DNA of 64,000 bases. Source: Saccharina japonica (taxonomy: Eukaryota > Sar > Phaeophyceae > Laminariales > Laminariaceae). The notes under the pieces are model-generated. The model searched no databases, was not told where the DNA came from, and saw nothing but the letters and a program-made list of their open reading frames with translations. Positions within the stretch are counted from its first letter, which is position 1. Each line of letters begins with the position of its first letter. The stretch covers positions 548,236 to 612,235 of the forward strand of contig MEHQ01002309.1 in assembly GCA_008828725.1 (NCBI GenBank). The letters are read 5' to 3'. This document shows positions 47,420 through 59,639 of this stretch, piece after piece. Position numbers and translations under genes: made by a program.

Positions 47420-47815
47420 TTTCAGCCGTTGTCTCCAGCCTGTGTTCCCGACCGTGTTCCCAACCATTCCCGACTGCGTTTCCCGACCGGATTCCCGACT
47501 CGGTTCCCGACCTATTCCCGACCGTATTCCCGACATAATCCCGACCCGTTCACCGATCATTTCCCGTGCCGTCCCGTACCGCCGAAAACTCGTTCCCGTC
47601 CCGTACCGTACCGCCAAAAATCGGTTTCCGTCCCGTCCCGTACCGCCAAAAAGTCGTGTCTTCCCGTCCAATCCAGTCAACCAAATGGTTTCCCACCTTC
47701 CCGTCCCATTCCCATCCCTCGGTAAACAGACGGGAACATTTTCCCATACTTTCGCTCGGGAAGACCCTAAAACTTTTCCGCCTGCGGCGGGCAAAACGGT
47801 CCCATCCCTTACCGC
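47420..47815. repeat. CCCGTCCCGTACCG-type array, block 2
   Basis: TTCCCGACC and TCCCGTCCCGTACCGCC words in irregular tandem order. The mirrored block in the right arm is 49,430-49,825. Short open frames on both strands here (R/P/V/S-rich or G/D-rich) are artefacts of the repeat. Confidence 0.7.
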
Positions 47816-48570
47816 GCCGTACCCATTGTTAAAACGCTGTTCTTGAGTCATTGTTGCTTGGTGATGAAATACATAGTACACTTCGAAGCTTGGCATGCGC
47901 CCGGGTTTCCACCCTGTCATGTATCACTTTCCTTGTGTGGAAAATCGCTCGAAGATTCTTGATTATACCAGCAGCTCGTGGCAAGGGGAGATCATGTTTC
48001 CGCGATGATAAGTTGGCATATATAACTACTGCTGTACGCCTGAAACCACAGCACGCGGTCGTATAGATTACGTTTGCGTATGAAATGAGGATTTGAGATT
48101 GATTATTTTTGTTTTAGAGTCGATCTCAATGGTGATACCGTCTCTGGATGTCTGGTCTGGGCGGCTTTCTGATAGTTCGGAAAATGCATTGATTGACTGG
48201 TTGACTGATTGAACGAGGATTCGAGAATGGAGGATTTTGATTGAGTTTCTGATTGGGCTTGTGGGGTTAAGGTTGGGTTGTGGTTTTTGACTGATGGTTT
48301 TCGGGTATTGAAATTCTGCCTGTTTACTGGTTAAAATAGTGGATACTGCTGTGCGGATATACTGTTTTTGGCCGAACCGTGATCGGGAGCTGTATTGTTG
48401 ATTGTCAGGGAGATATTCAATGATGATAACGGCTGGTCTGGTAGTTCCGAGAATACATTGTACGGTATTGAGATTTGTATTGAGGATTTTTCTGGTTTTG
48501 AGATTCTTGCAACGTGCAGTGATTCTGAAGTTAGCACTACTGGATAAACTTGTATCGACCTATTGACACC
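47816..48570. other. Unclassified arm sequence next to the palindrome centre
   Basis: T/G-rich with short TTGATTGA and GATTGACTGGTTGACTGA words around 48,180-48,260. The last 40 bases are part of the 151-bp repeat. No gene seen. Confidence 0.45.
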
Positions 48571-48674
48571 GAGCTGATGGCCGTCTGATTATCGAGGCCA
48601 TATGTCCCTAGTTTCGGCAGCTGAGTGTCTTGGAAGATTGTTGAAGTTTGAGCCAGTATGGTTTAGATTTTGGT
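48571..48674. repeat. 104-bp spacer at the palindrome centre, part of a 151-bp repeat
   Basis: GAGCTGATGGCCGTCTGATTATCGAG to GTTTAGATTTTG. The same sequence resumes after the N at 53,784. Confidence 0.85.
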
Positions 48675-51600
48675 GGTGTCAATAGGTCGATACAAGTTTA
48701 TCCAGTAGTGCTAACTTCAGAATCACTGCACGTTGCAAGAATCTCAAAACCAGAAAAATCCTCAATACAAATCTCAATACCGTACAATGTATTCTCGGAA
48801 CTACCAGCCCAGCCGTTATCATCATTGAATATCTCCCTGACAATCAACAATACAGCTCCCGATCACGGTTCGGCCAAAAACAGTATATCCGCACAGCAGT
48901 ATCCACTATTTTAACCAGTAAACAGGCAGAATTTCAATACCCGAAAACCATCAGTCAAAAACCACAACCCAACCTTAACCCCACAAGCCCAATCAGAAAC
49001 TCAATCAAAATCCTCCATTCTCGAATCCTCGTTCAATCAGTCAACCAGTCAATCAATGCATTTTCCGAACTATCAGAAAGCCGCCCAGACCAGACAACCA
49101 GAGACGGTATCACCATTGAGATCGACTCTAAAACAAAAATAATCAATCTCAAATCCTCATTTCATACGCAAACGTAATCTATACGACCGCGTGCTGTGGT
49201 TTCAGGCGTACAGCAGTAGTTATATATGCCAACTTATCATCGCGGAAACATGATCTCCCCTTGCCACGAGCTGCTGGTATAATCAAGAATCTTCGAGCGA
49301 TTTTCCACACAAGGAAAGTGATACATGACAGGGTGGAAACCCGGGCGCATGCCAAGCTTCGAAGTGTACTATGTATTTCATCACCAAGCAACAATGACTC
49401 AAGAACAGCGTTTTAACAATGGGTACGGCGCGGTAAGGGATGGGACCGTTTTGCCCGCCGCAGGCGGAAAAGTTTTAGGGTCTTCCCGAGCGAAAGTATG
49501 GGAAAATGTTCCCGTCTGTTTACCGAGGGATGGGAATGGGACGGGAAGGTGGGAAACCATTTGGTTGACAGGATTGGACGGGAAGACACGACTTTTTGGC
49601 GGTACGGGACGGGACGGAAACCGATTTTTGGCGGTACGGTACGGGACGGGAACGAGTTTTCGGCGGTACGGGACGGCACGGGAAATGATCGGTGAACGGG
49701 TCGGGATTATGTCGGGAATACGGTCGGGAATAGGTCGGGAACCGAGTCGGGAATCCGGTCGGGAAACGCAGTCGGGAATGGTTGGGAACACGGTCGGGAA
49801 CACAGGCTGGAGACAACGGCTGAAAAGAGCGAATAATAATCAAAAGTGTTCTTCGTGTTCTCCTTGTAGCTTTTATCTATTAGTTATATTACCGACTTGT
49901 GACTACGAGATATTGATATGCCATATACGATAGACGAGTAAAACATTCGCGAAAATGTAAAACAGGACAAAACAGGAACATAAAAAAAACGTATGGTACG
50001 TACCTGGTACCCTGGTACACAGCATCACGCTTTGTTTGCATTTGAATATCATACTTTGTATACTCCGAGTATCGAGTCCGGAGCACAGGATGTTATTATC
50101 GTATTATCGCCTCTCTCGACAGGAACTTTTAGCGTCGTGTTTAAATTAAAAAAAATGAGAGGGAACAAAAAAAAGGAAGTACGTATCAATATATATATAT
50201 ATTCGTGTGTATAATATTTGTTTATATTTCGGAAATATGAACAAATCGTAGACGCACGAATATCTGCAGTCTCCTCCAGTCTACAACAGTATACACACTT
50301 GCATCCATCCATGGTCATGTGATGGGAACACGAAAAAAACGGTGGTAAATGGAAGGGGAATATCTGCCCAATAGTGAGATACGGGATGGGAGAAGCTGTG
50401 CCCCAAGGTCGGGATGGGACGGGAATCACTTATATGACAGTGGGATGGGAATGGTCGGGTCTGGGCGGACAGCGGGACGGGAATAGTCGGGAATGGGCAG
50501 ACAGTGGGATGGTAAACAGTCGGGAGCGGGAACACGGCCATGACCGCGGGACGGTAGAGCTCGGGAACAGGCACCGACGATGGTACCGGTCGGGAAATCG
50601 CGGTCGGGAACGAAAAATCTGACGGTTTCCCATTCCCGTACCGTACCGTTCCAGTCCCGATCACATTTTCCCGTCCCGACCTTTACCGCGCGTACCCTTG
50701 GTTTTAATCAACCAGTAGTAGTGCGCGGAAAGACAAAACCCATCAATGTATTCATCAAGATTCGAATGCCGTTATCAGACAGGTGCAAGTGCATATTTCA
50801 CATCGCCAACAAAGAGCACAGAGTAACTGCTATGATTACGTGGTTATAGCACCTACCCCTCTTATACTCCTCCTGCTTCACGTACGTACATAGCATGCGT
50901 GCTACATAAATAAATGATCAGAACCATCTCGTACCCATAACTGATTCGCTACGGAGGGAGGGAGGGAGGGAGGGAGGGCGGAAGAGCACACATACAGCAG
51001 TCAATCTGAATCGCCCAAACAATATTTCCACTCTGTATCAATACTCCATTCCATCGCATATTCATATAATATCACAACGCCCAGGATTTCCAACATCGTA
51101 CCAACCATGATAACCTTATCTGAGCAGCAGTACGTTCGCAGTTGCTTTGTACCCGTGCCTGCATACCTAGTATAACGCAGTGTCTTATACGTATGCATAG
51201 GGGTATGTACGGCCTTCACGGTCATAACGATCTCCGCACACAGAGCACTACCATTTGCATCAGGTACACAAGACAAAAAGCAGACAGCAATCTTTGATTT
51301 CCTGCAGCTCCCCTATCCTACTACTCGTCAACCAACTATCACCAATTTGTCAACCCAAATATTTTGGGTACAGAGGGAGGGAGGGAGGGGAGGAGAGAGG
51401 GGGGGGGGGGCATTTTATCTCTACGTACTGCTGCGGCATTTATCCGTCTAAAAACAAGCACGAGTCCATTTGCAAATATCTGCTACTACTCTTCTCTGGT
51501 ACCGGTACGCATTTACGTATATAACCGTACGCTCACAAATCATGAAAAGCACCGCGTGCATATACCTGGTATTCCTGGCATACTAACAGCAGTATAGTAT

Positions 51601-53782
51601 TGGCATCACGAGGTATCCCAAGACAGATACAGCAGTATAGTCTCAAGGCAGATACAGCAGTACAACCATCTGAGCATGTTTCATGTACGTTGCCCTGCTG
51701 GTTTCGATATAATACCAGTATTTGTGTACTATGCACGCTATCAAGTAGCAGTTCAGAAGTGCTGCAGTACTACAGCACTTAGCATAGCATTCAAGAAGAA
51801 GCGAGCACGGCATCGAAGCAAAGCACACAACCAAAACATAATGTCGGCTAGTCAAGTGCTCGTCACGTGCATACTCAATCCCATCATGCGTGCATCATAC
51901 ATCATCCTCCCCAAGCCCCAAGCCAAGTACGTAGTCTACCATCCCGCGTCAAAAATGCAAGACAGCAGAACAAACTACTCGTACTCGTATTCAGTGTAAA
52001 TAATAGGGGGTCAACAAGCCTATCCTACGACACACCTACTAAAGTACATCTGAACAGCAGTAGTTTCATCATCGTATACATATGCTGTACGTACAAAAAA
52101 ACATCATAAAACAAACAAGAAAAAGCACTCAATCAAGCAGTTCAAACAAAGCGTATACCTCAATCAGGGCTGAACGGAGGCATGAGCCCACCGCCTAGGC
52201 ACCACCTCGGCCCAGCTTCCATGCTGGTCCAAACACAACCTTGCTGTAGGTGGTGCTGCTTGCCGCCGCCCCGCTCCTCCTTGCTCCCGTGCTGCTGCTG
52301 CTGCTGCTGCTCCTCCTCTTCTTGCTCCTCCTCTTCCTCCTCCTTCCGTTGCTCGTATGATCACAGGGCTCCGTGTGCCAGTACCAAACGGCTCGCCACT
52401 ACCAGGGCGCGCTACTCCGCCTCTCGGTCTGCACGCGTGCCAACCGCGAGTGGCGGGGGCGGTGGCGGCGGCAGAGGCGGTGGTGGTGGCAGCGGCGGTG
52501 GCAACGGCTGATGCTCCTGCTCCTCGCCCGTCCCATCGCCGCCCGCTTGGTCTCCTACTCTATGCTCCTCCTCCAGAAACCCCCTGCCACTCGTACATGA
52601 AACCATCTCTCCGACCTCTTTCTCCTTCGCGTTTGACGGCATCTCCTTCGCCATCGCGGGGTGGGTTTCAACGTGGCGCGCAAACGGAGCCACCTTCTCT
52701 TGCCCGCCCGGGCTCACCCAACAAACCGGCTCAAGGGGGCTTCTCTCAATCGGACGCGGCTGCGGCAGGGTCTCCTGCCCATACTGTGCACTGCTGCCGC
52801 TCCGAGAGGTCTGCTCTCCACCTAGCTCCTCAGCTTGTTCTTCTCCGTCTCTGTCTGCCTTCTTCTCTCCTTTTTCTTCTCTCGTACCTTCCTCATCGAG
52901 TTTGGGGATGGGCGCAAAGCGGGTATGGTTTACAGCAGTGGTCAACGTGCCTGCGTGGGCCTTCTGCCCTTGTCGCCGCACTGTCGTTCCAACTTATTTT
53001 CTCCTCTGCTCTGCCGTTGTCCTCTTCGAATCAGCGCGCTGGGCTTCGCTCGCGGCACGCAGCTTCGCTATTGCCAACTCTCTCTTCATCTTCACCATCT
53101 CCCTCCCAAGGGCTGCCAGCTGGAGCTGCTGCGACTGCTGCTGCTCCGGCTGCTGCTTCTGCCGCTGCTCGCCTGCGTTGCTCGTGCCTCGAGCAGCAAG
53201 CGGATCCACAAGCGCCGGCTCACGTCTGATCGAGGCGGCACGCTGTTGCTACGGCCGTATCGGGTGGATTACTTCTTGCCTCCACTTGAGTTGGTGCTGA
53301 GCCGAGGAGATCCGAAAATCCACCTCGTTCAGACGAGCCTTCTCTTTCGCGAGCTCGGCAACCCTGCCAGTACGCGCGGCCCAAGCTTCATAGTGCACGA
53401 TGCGTTGAACCAGTACGAGGCGCTCGCAATAAAGCTTGTCGACAATTCCCATCAGCTGCACCGTCTTCCATCTTTCAAATTCCGCGGCATCCATCTCGAC
53501 GCGGAAGAACCCACCCTCGGTCCTCCAAGGGTTGTACTGCCTGATGCCCCTAGCAGCCTCGAGATCGATAGCGTCAGCTTGCTATAGCGTGTTGATACAA
53601 CCTCGGGCGCATGATGGGCCCTGACGCAGGCAGGCAGGGTCAAGGTGCTGGAGCGCTCCTCATGTAGACATAAACCACGTAGTTAAGTATATATATTATA
53701 GGACATCGAAGGTGTACCTCGCAGGCCAGCATCGAGGCGAAGTCAGCAAGTCAAGTCACAAGCACGGAACCACACAATAAAG
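48675..53782 (-). repeat. Right arm of 5.1-kb inverted repeat, ending at an N
   Basis: Reverse copy of 43,463-48,570. It ends CACACAATAAAG, the exact start of R2, followed by N at 53,783. It contains an inverted R element (51,405-53,782) with the decayed ORF on the minus strand. No new sequence is present in this arm. Confidence 0.9.
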
Positions 53783-53783
53783 N
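53783..53783. other. Ambiguous base at the end of the inverted repeat
   Basis: A single N between the end of the right arm and the 151-bp array. With the N at 24,616, it is the second case in this window where an inverted copy ends at an N. Confidence 0.8.
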
Positions 53784-54200
53784 GAGCTGATGGCCGTCTG
53801 ATTATCGAGGCCATATGTCCCTAGTTTCGGCAGCTGAGTGTCTTGGAAGATTGTTGAAGTTTGAGCCAGTATGGTTTAAATTTTGGTATTTGAGCTAGCA
53901 CTACTGGATAAACTTGTATCGACCTATTGACACCGAGCTGATGGCCGTGTGATTATCGAGGCCATATGTCCCTAGTTTCGGCAGCTGAGTGTCTTGGAAT
54001 ATTGTTGAAGTTTGACCCAGTATGGTTTAGATTTTAGTATTTGAGTTAGCACTACTGGATAAACTTGTATCGACCTATTGACACCGAGCTGATGGCCGTC
54101 TGATTATCGAGGACTGATATTCCTAGTTTCGGCAGCTGAGTGTCTTGGAATATTGTTGAAGTTTGAGCCAGTATGGCTTAGATTTTGGGATTTGAATTTG
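53784..54200. repeat. 151-bp tandem repeat array, about 2.7 units
   Basis: Units start GAGCTGATGGCCGT at 53,784, 53,935 and 54,086, exactly 151 bases apart, each ending CGACCTATTGACACC. The third decays after about 54,175. Another partial unit spans 48,531-48,674. Confidence 0.9.
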
Positions 54201-54489
54201 AATGGAGTTGCTTGTATTTCTGGTATTCAGTACTTTGAATTTGCTTGAGGTTTTGGGACATTGTGGTCCACTTTCGGTACGTGAATTTGGAATGTGTGAT
54301 ATTGATTCGGGATGATTTGTGGTTTTCGGGACAGCTATGAGGTGTGACCATGCTATGATATTGTGATGCTTTATTGCCATACTGTTCACCGTGCAGGGAG
54401 GATATTAGTTGATGGGACTGTACATCTGTTCGGTATGCAAACTGCGGATGTGTGGTGTCGCGCCGTATCGACTGCAAAACAGGGAGGAT

Positions 54490-54768
54490 ATTGATTATGC
54501 TTGTACTCGATACAGCAGGTTCGATGGCGGTTACAGATACTTGGGAGTTCGTATACTTGATGAGGCTTTATTGTGTGGTCCCGTGCTTGTGACTTGACTT
54601 GCTGGCTTCGCCTAGATGCTGGCCTGCGAGGTCCACCTTCGATGTCCTACGATATATATATACTTAACTACGTGGTTTATGTCTACATGAGGAGCGCTCC
54701 AGCACCTTGACCCTGCTTGCCTGTGTCAGGGCCCGCCATGCGCCCGAGGTTGTATCAACAGACATCGA
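54490..54768. repeat. Diverged left-end fragment of the R element
   Basis: Matches 39,556-39,830 (TTGATTATGCTTGTACTCGATAC, then CTTTATTGTGTGG and CTTGACTTGCTGGCTTCGCC) at clearly lower identity than R1 to R2. It ends at GGTTGTATCAACA. Confidence 0.75.
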
Positions 54769-55890
54769 TCTACCTGCTAAACAAATCCAACGACTGCTTC
54801 ATGGAATCTAAACGAGGCGCACTCGTTTAGAGGGCTCCGACCCACTCTAGGGTCACAGTGTTCAAACACAGCACTCCGTTCCCAATGCGATAGCATCGAC
54901 GCGGGTGTACGGTGCGTACGGCTGTTGTTGTGGATGGGTACACCACGCCTCGTACGAGCGCACCACAGAACCACAGCTATCTGTCGCCCTTTGCCCTGTC
55001 GATCGTCAGCACAGCAGTCTCGCAAGCGATTTTTTTATGCGTACGAAAAGTGATTTTGCACAGGATATAATGACGGTATTCCTGTTCACGAAAACAATAG
55101 AATATTTGGCAGCGAAAAAATGAAATGTTGTCGAATGCGGCGCAATAATGTGATACCTGGTACCAGGTATCATATAGGCTAGACGGTGCCCTGAGACACC
55201 ATAGCTCTTCGACAACACATCACGTTCAGAGCGATGCTCATGGGACATGCTCACGACATTCTCGCGAGCCTGCATCATGCTGTCTGGGCACGTACGTACG
55301 TGCACACAATGTGCCTGCTGTATATACGTGCGTACGAAAAATGTGTTTACGTAGGCAGCAGTACGTATTTCTATGATACGTACGTACTACGGCCACACTG
55401 CTGCCGTACGAATACCCGGCGAAACGGTCAGCGCATCCCTGTATTCCCTGGGACACAATGAACCCCTCCCAGGGGGAGAGAGGATAATATGTCATCCCAT
55501 AGCAAAATATTAACTGCTGTCTGTGCACGTATTTGAAAAGTACGTACGCATATACAGACGTACATACGTATCAACTAACTGCTGTATCTACTACCATGGT
55601 ACAGTACGTGAGTTCAATGTGTCTACTGTACGACGTACGTACACATCCAGCAATATATCAATAATGCTGCAGAGTAGTATTTGTGCTCTATTCTATTTTT
55701 CACGAAAAAGTCGGCATGCATGCATATGCATGCACGAGTCAAATGATCTCGATCATCAACACAGCCACAGTCTCGCGAGCGGTTTTGCAAGCCCCTTTCG
55801 CGATGACCGCGAGACAACCGACAACAACAAACAACGTGCTCTCAGGAAGCAGCCAGCCCCTCACATTGATTCGGGGTCAATCCACAAGCC
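54769..55890. other. No gene supported; GTAC-rich
   Basis: Dense in GTACGTAC words (55,280-55,640). It contains a 22-base perfect palindrome at 55,151-55,172. Nothing recognisable as coding. Confidence 0.45.
55151..55172. repeat. 22-base perfect palindrome with CCTGGTACCAGG core
   Basis: TGATACCTGGT followed by its exact complement. It is the longest of the three perfect palindromes built from this word in the window. Confidence 0.7.
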
Positions 55891-56217
55891 GGTCGCCCCG
55901 GTGGGCTAGCAGGTAACCACGAAGCTTGTTAGCGTCAAGGTCACGAGTTCGAGCCCCCCCGTGTGCATACTCGTAGGGACTTTTTCTCGCAAAAAATCTT
56001 GACTAGCTGAAAGCGCGAGAGCGTGAGTTAGCAAAATTCGATGAAAATCGACGAGCGTTGGGAAGGCTGAACCCTCTGCGCGATAAAAAATCAAGGCAAG
56101 AACCGTAGTGGGGGAGGAGGGAGAGGAGCCTACTTTGTGACCCCGGATCTGAGTTACGACTAGGGAGGGAGAAAGACGGAAGTGCGAAGATAATGAATGG
56201 GATGGAAAAAAAAAAAA
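55891..56217 (+). mobile_element. tRNA-derived SINE, copy 4, full length
   Basis: The head GGTCGCCCCGGTGGGCTAGCAGG (A box) and ACGAGTTCGAGCCCC (B box) are followed by a body with AGCTGAAAGCGCG, GATAAAAAATCAAGGCAAG, GTAGTGGGGGAGG and GTGACCCCGGATCTGAG, and then a tail of 12 A residues. Head and body differ from copies 2 and 3, so more than one subfamily is present. Confidence 0.85.
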
Positions 56218-56389
56218 ATCCCCGTTGTTTCTATGTTCTTCAGCATTTGTACCTCCGCCGTTAATTTGTTTCCTATTTATTCCTATTATATTTATTTTGA
56301 CCCTCTATCATCTCCATTACTACTTGCTTCAATCTGGCCCTACCGCCGTGGGGGCGGGAGGGCCTCTTATTCCCTAGTATTATTATATT

Positions 56390-57070
56390 ATTCAGCATCA
56401 CAGCACAAGAAAAACTCATACGACGCACGCACTGCTGGCTGTGTACTCGTATCGGTAATGCGCACAGCTGTGTATAATATAATATGAGATGTGCATTCGG
56501 CGCGGAGAGACAACAATCTCATCTTAAATACGAGAAATACCGGGAAGTGCACAGGTTCTGCTGTAACTGTCTCGTACATGGCACTGCTCTTCACAAGGTG
56601 GCAGAAGACTGCTGCTGTATCGTGGTCGTGCCACACCAACCAAACCAGATGCAATTGCGTGGTACTCTGTACTGGTACGCTGTGGTACTGCTGTACGTTC
56701 CTCTGGTGTAATTACTCTTGTGTCTCGAATTATTATGCCGGAATCTGGTCGTACGGTATCTCATGTGCATATCATGGTTGTTGAGGTTTTCGTGTGAACC
56801 CACGACTGGCAAAGCGACCGATGACATCAGTGGGGAGACTGACCTGGCAGTGGACAAGACGCTCAACGCCAGCAAAGAACTCATGGCCCAAGACTTGACT
56901 ATCTTGGTATTCGGCACCAAGATGTTGATGACTGTCAGCCGCGGCAGGTGGGGTGCGGAGTTGTAGACAGTAGAGGTCCTCTGGTGTTCCGTTACGACGT
57001 GAAATAATATCTTTGGTTGACGGGGTTTCCATTTTGAGAAGGTGGCGAGGTATTGCAGGGGATAATCCCA
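56390..57070 (+). repeat. Module fragment M4
   Basis: From 56,482 to 57,070 this equals 17,208-17,796 in length (589 bases) and, as far as I can read, in sequence, although M1 and M2 differ by several percent over the same stretch. The 90 bases before it are a more diverged module sequence. It is a recent copy or a conversion tract from M1. Confidence 0.8.
56786..56947 (+). CDS. Candidate 162-bp internal exon, copy 4 of 4
   Basis: Same sequence and boundaries as 17,512-17,673, within the 589-bp identical tract. Confidence 0.3.
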
Positions 57071-57111
57071 GAACTGTAATGGTAGAGCGGGAAACGAAAA
57101 AAACCCGGCGG

Positions 57112-57548
57112 GACAACTATTTAGCAGTTTGACTGTTTGACCGCATGGCCACCAAGCCAGGCCACCATGACGCCACGCTCATGTTGATAGTTGCTATAGC
57201 AATAACCACAGCACTGCGCCCACGGGGGCTACTCGTACTCTACATGTGAAGGCAGGTGCATTGTTTCCTTTTCGTAAAAACCGCCCTTTCGTAAAGAAAT
57301 TCCGTTGCGATTTTCCAGTTTGGATCTTTGGCTCATACTACACGAGAATATCCCGCCACACGGCGAAGGCTTTGACACGAGACTCTGGGTAAAGCTCGTG
57401 TACGTGCGTGCAAGCAGTGGTACACCAAGTAAGTAGACATGATCAGAGGGCACGCACACAGCTCTGCCCTCTTTGTGCCACTAACTGATGTGCTCGCTGA
57501 AATGGCCGACGAAGATGAGTGTGCAATCACAGCAGTAAAAAAGCGCAC
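57112..57548. repeat. Dispersed 440-bp segment, second copy
   Basis: Counterpart of 28,804-29,252 (CCGCATGGCCACCAAGCCAGG, AAGAAATTCCGTTGCGATTTTCC, GAAATGGCCGACGAAGATGAG). It joins M4 directly. The possible minus-strand reading frame of the first copy is broken here. Confidence 0.7.
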
Positions 57549-57640
57549 TACAGTGGAACAAATAAACGATGGGCAAGCGATTCAATCGTGCCTCACACAC
57601 TGGGGACAAGCGCAAGCCACAGCCGCCTCGCAAGCTCTCC

Positions 57641-57917
57641 TGTAATGGTATGGGCTAGGAAGGCCGGTAATTACCTCTGCATAGGTAATTGATCCGTTTT
57701 CGTATAACTTGGATGGCATTCGTATTCGGTATTCGGGGTATTTATAATATCTGTGGGCCATACTTGAAGCCCACCCCGAGCAGATGTCATCTGGCTCGGG
57801 GATTAATATAAGCTGCTTCTCTTCTACGCTTGACTCTACGGAAAGTGAGTAACACCAAGGATGCTTAATAGACAAACCTGCAAGGGGATACTCTGTGTCT
57901 CACCCAGTCATATCACA
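57641..57917 (+). mobile_element. LTR-like repeat, copy 2
   Basis: TGTAATGGTATGGGC to CAGTCATATCACA, collinear with 36,884-37,153, with a 10-base duplication (GTATTCGGTATTCGG). It keeps the GGGGATTAATA(T)AAGCTGC signal region. No internal retrotransposon genes adjoin it. Confidence 0.55.
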
Positions 57918-59639
57918 CTCCTCTAAAAAAAAACTCGCGCTCGGATCCCGTGAACGTCTGGAGCTTCGTCGGACACGGTTGAACGCCAAGCACCACATAT
58001 CAGGTATAGGCATTAACAGGTATATACTGTACGGGCATATAGATACCGGTAGGCGTACCCGAGGCATTTTCCACTAAAAAACAGATACGAGTAGTCACCT
58101 TTTTTTTTTTACCCATCGCGTGGCTCACGGGTGGGGGGTGTTTTGCGTTTCTGGCTTGATCCCAGACCATGCTCGTTTTCGACTCAACGGGACCGGGTAA
58201 ATACTATATACCAGATACCTGGTACCCTGGTATTTTTTACGTTGTGTTTCACTGCTCCTGCGGCCACTCCTTTGTCATTTTATCTTCTTCCCAGCTCTTT
58301 CACCTTTTTTTTTTGCTTGGGTACCGAGTGGCCGTTTTCCCTTCTCCCTCTTGGAATCTCGCATGCACCTCTTGTTTGCCTTCACAGTCGCACACCAGCC
58401 CCTCGAGCCTGCGTGCGCTTCGTTGAGAGGCCCTAGATTCGCCACCACCGTCGGAAGCAAGGTCTCGGCCAGCACCGCGTCCTATAATATCGCTGACGAT
58501 AGTGAATCGGCGGGAACGGGCGCGAGTATGGAGATAATCTGCTGCTGTTGTTGCTGTACCCCTTGGGGGTGCTTCAGAACGAAAACGTGTCGAAACAACT
58601 TTAAGTGACGATTGCAGGGCCGTCCATGCCATTCGAAGCAACCCGGGCCGCCGTGGGTTGGGCCTAATAGAAAAGAAGCACCCGACCTTTACTGCAAGGA
58701 GTTGCAAACGACACGGCGCGCTCAATGGCGCTACTTGTAAGAGGCGCTCGAACCATAAACGATGGCTGATACGACCACAATAAATTGGCATTAATATATC
58801 GATACACCTGGGTCCCAAAGAGGTTAAAGCCTGCTCGGAGATCCCGCACTGCCATCAACTGCTGTAGATCAATACCCCGCCGTCCGCCCTGTTTACCCGC
58901 TTCCGGCCATTCAGTATAAAGCCATCCAAAAGGTGAATCATTGCGACCACAATATTAAAGTCAGGCTCGTGCCGTTCCTCGGGCGGGCGTGGCGCCGTGG
59001 CATGGCGAACGAAGTGTCTATCCGAGGTCCCTGTGTCAGAGTGTAGTCCTGTCGGCACCGAGCCTTGCCGCAGTTTTCTCGTTGGACCATAAACGAAACT
59101 CTGCAAGTGTGAGCGTGGCGAAACACGAATTCAAGGGGCGCAAGCTTGTTGTCTGTTGAGTTGAGCAGTATTCGCTCCCCGTTGTCGTCCAGTTGGCCAC
59201 GCCCCTACACATGGTCCTACTGTAGTACCTTACTGTCGGTACACCCGCCCCCTTGTTTACCGGTACGAGCTTTTGCACCCATCACGACGAGGAGGTGGTT
59301 CTCACTACGAACTCCAGCGACTACGTTGTCGTGAGGTTCCAAAAGTGACCTTTCTCGTGGGTTGGTTTGTCTCCAGGTGGGCATAGCTCACAACAAACGA
59401 CACGCCATTAGGTTAGCCGTGGGGTTGGATCCAAGCTTTCATCAGTTTGTCACTGGTACACGCCACGACAAGGCCGCCCTTATCAATCCCTGCCGAGATG
59501 GACACCATAGCAGCCAGTCCTCCCCCGCGCATGCTCTTTTTTTCGTGCTTGCTACCATCCACCTCAGGGCAAAGCCGGGAAAGCACTACGTGTGTCAATC
59601 GCGTTCAGCCGGTTGGAGCCCTACGATTTAGTTATTATT
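57918..59639. other. Apparently unique sequence, no supported gene
   Basis: A minus-strand frame at 58,300-58,818 (172 codons from ATG, charged C-terminus ending in PSKKKR) is the longest. Its composition is mixed and splice sites are not evident, so I do not call it. Minus-strand stretches around 58,860-59,330 read coherently for 20-40 codons at a time but shift frame, as a decayed gene would. Nothing recognised. Confidence 0.35.

Larger units (their letters stand above)
43463..48570 (+). repeat. Left arm of 5.1-kb inverted repeat
   Basis: The whole arm (R2, the CCCT tracts, the GGGACGGGAA-type arrays and 48.1-48.57 kb) is repeated in reverse at 48,675-53,782 with only scattered differences and an 8-base insertion near 52,192. 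The arm ends exactly at TATTGACACC. Confidence 0.9.

Noticed and set aside
49325..49933. 202-codon frames made of RPVP/GRDG-type residues (also 47,312-47,920)
   Set aside because: Direct translations of the GGGACGGGAA/CCCGTCCCG array on either strand.
43463..53782. Treating the inverted repeat as a Polinton-like or viral element with long terminal inverted repeats
   Set aside because: No capsid, polymerase B, integrase or packaging ATPase frames are present, and the junctions fit a fold-back at a tandem repeat better.
58300..58818. 172-codon minus-strand frame as a gene
   Set aside because: No recognisable domain, no clear splice sites and no paralogue to show conservation; left as unclassified sequence.
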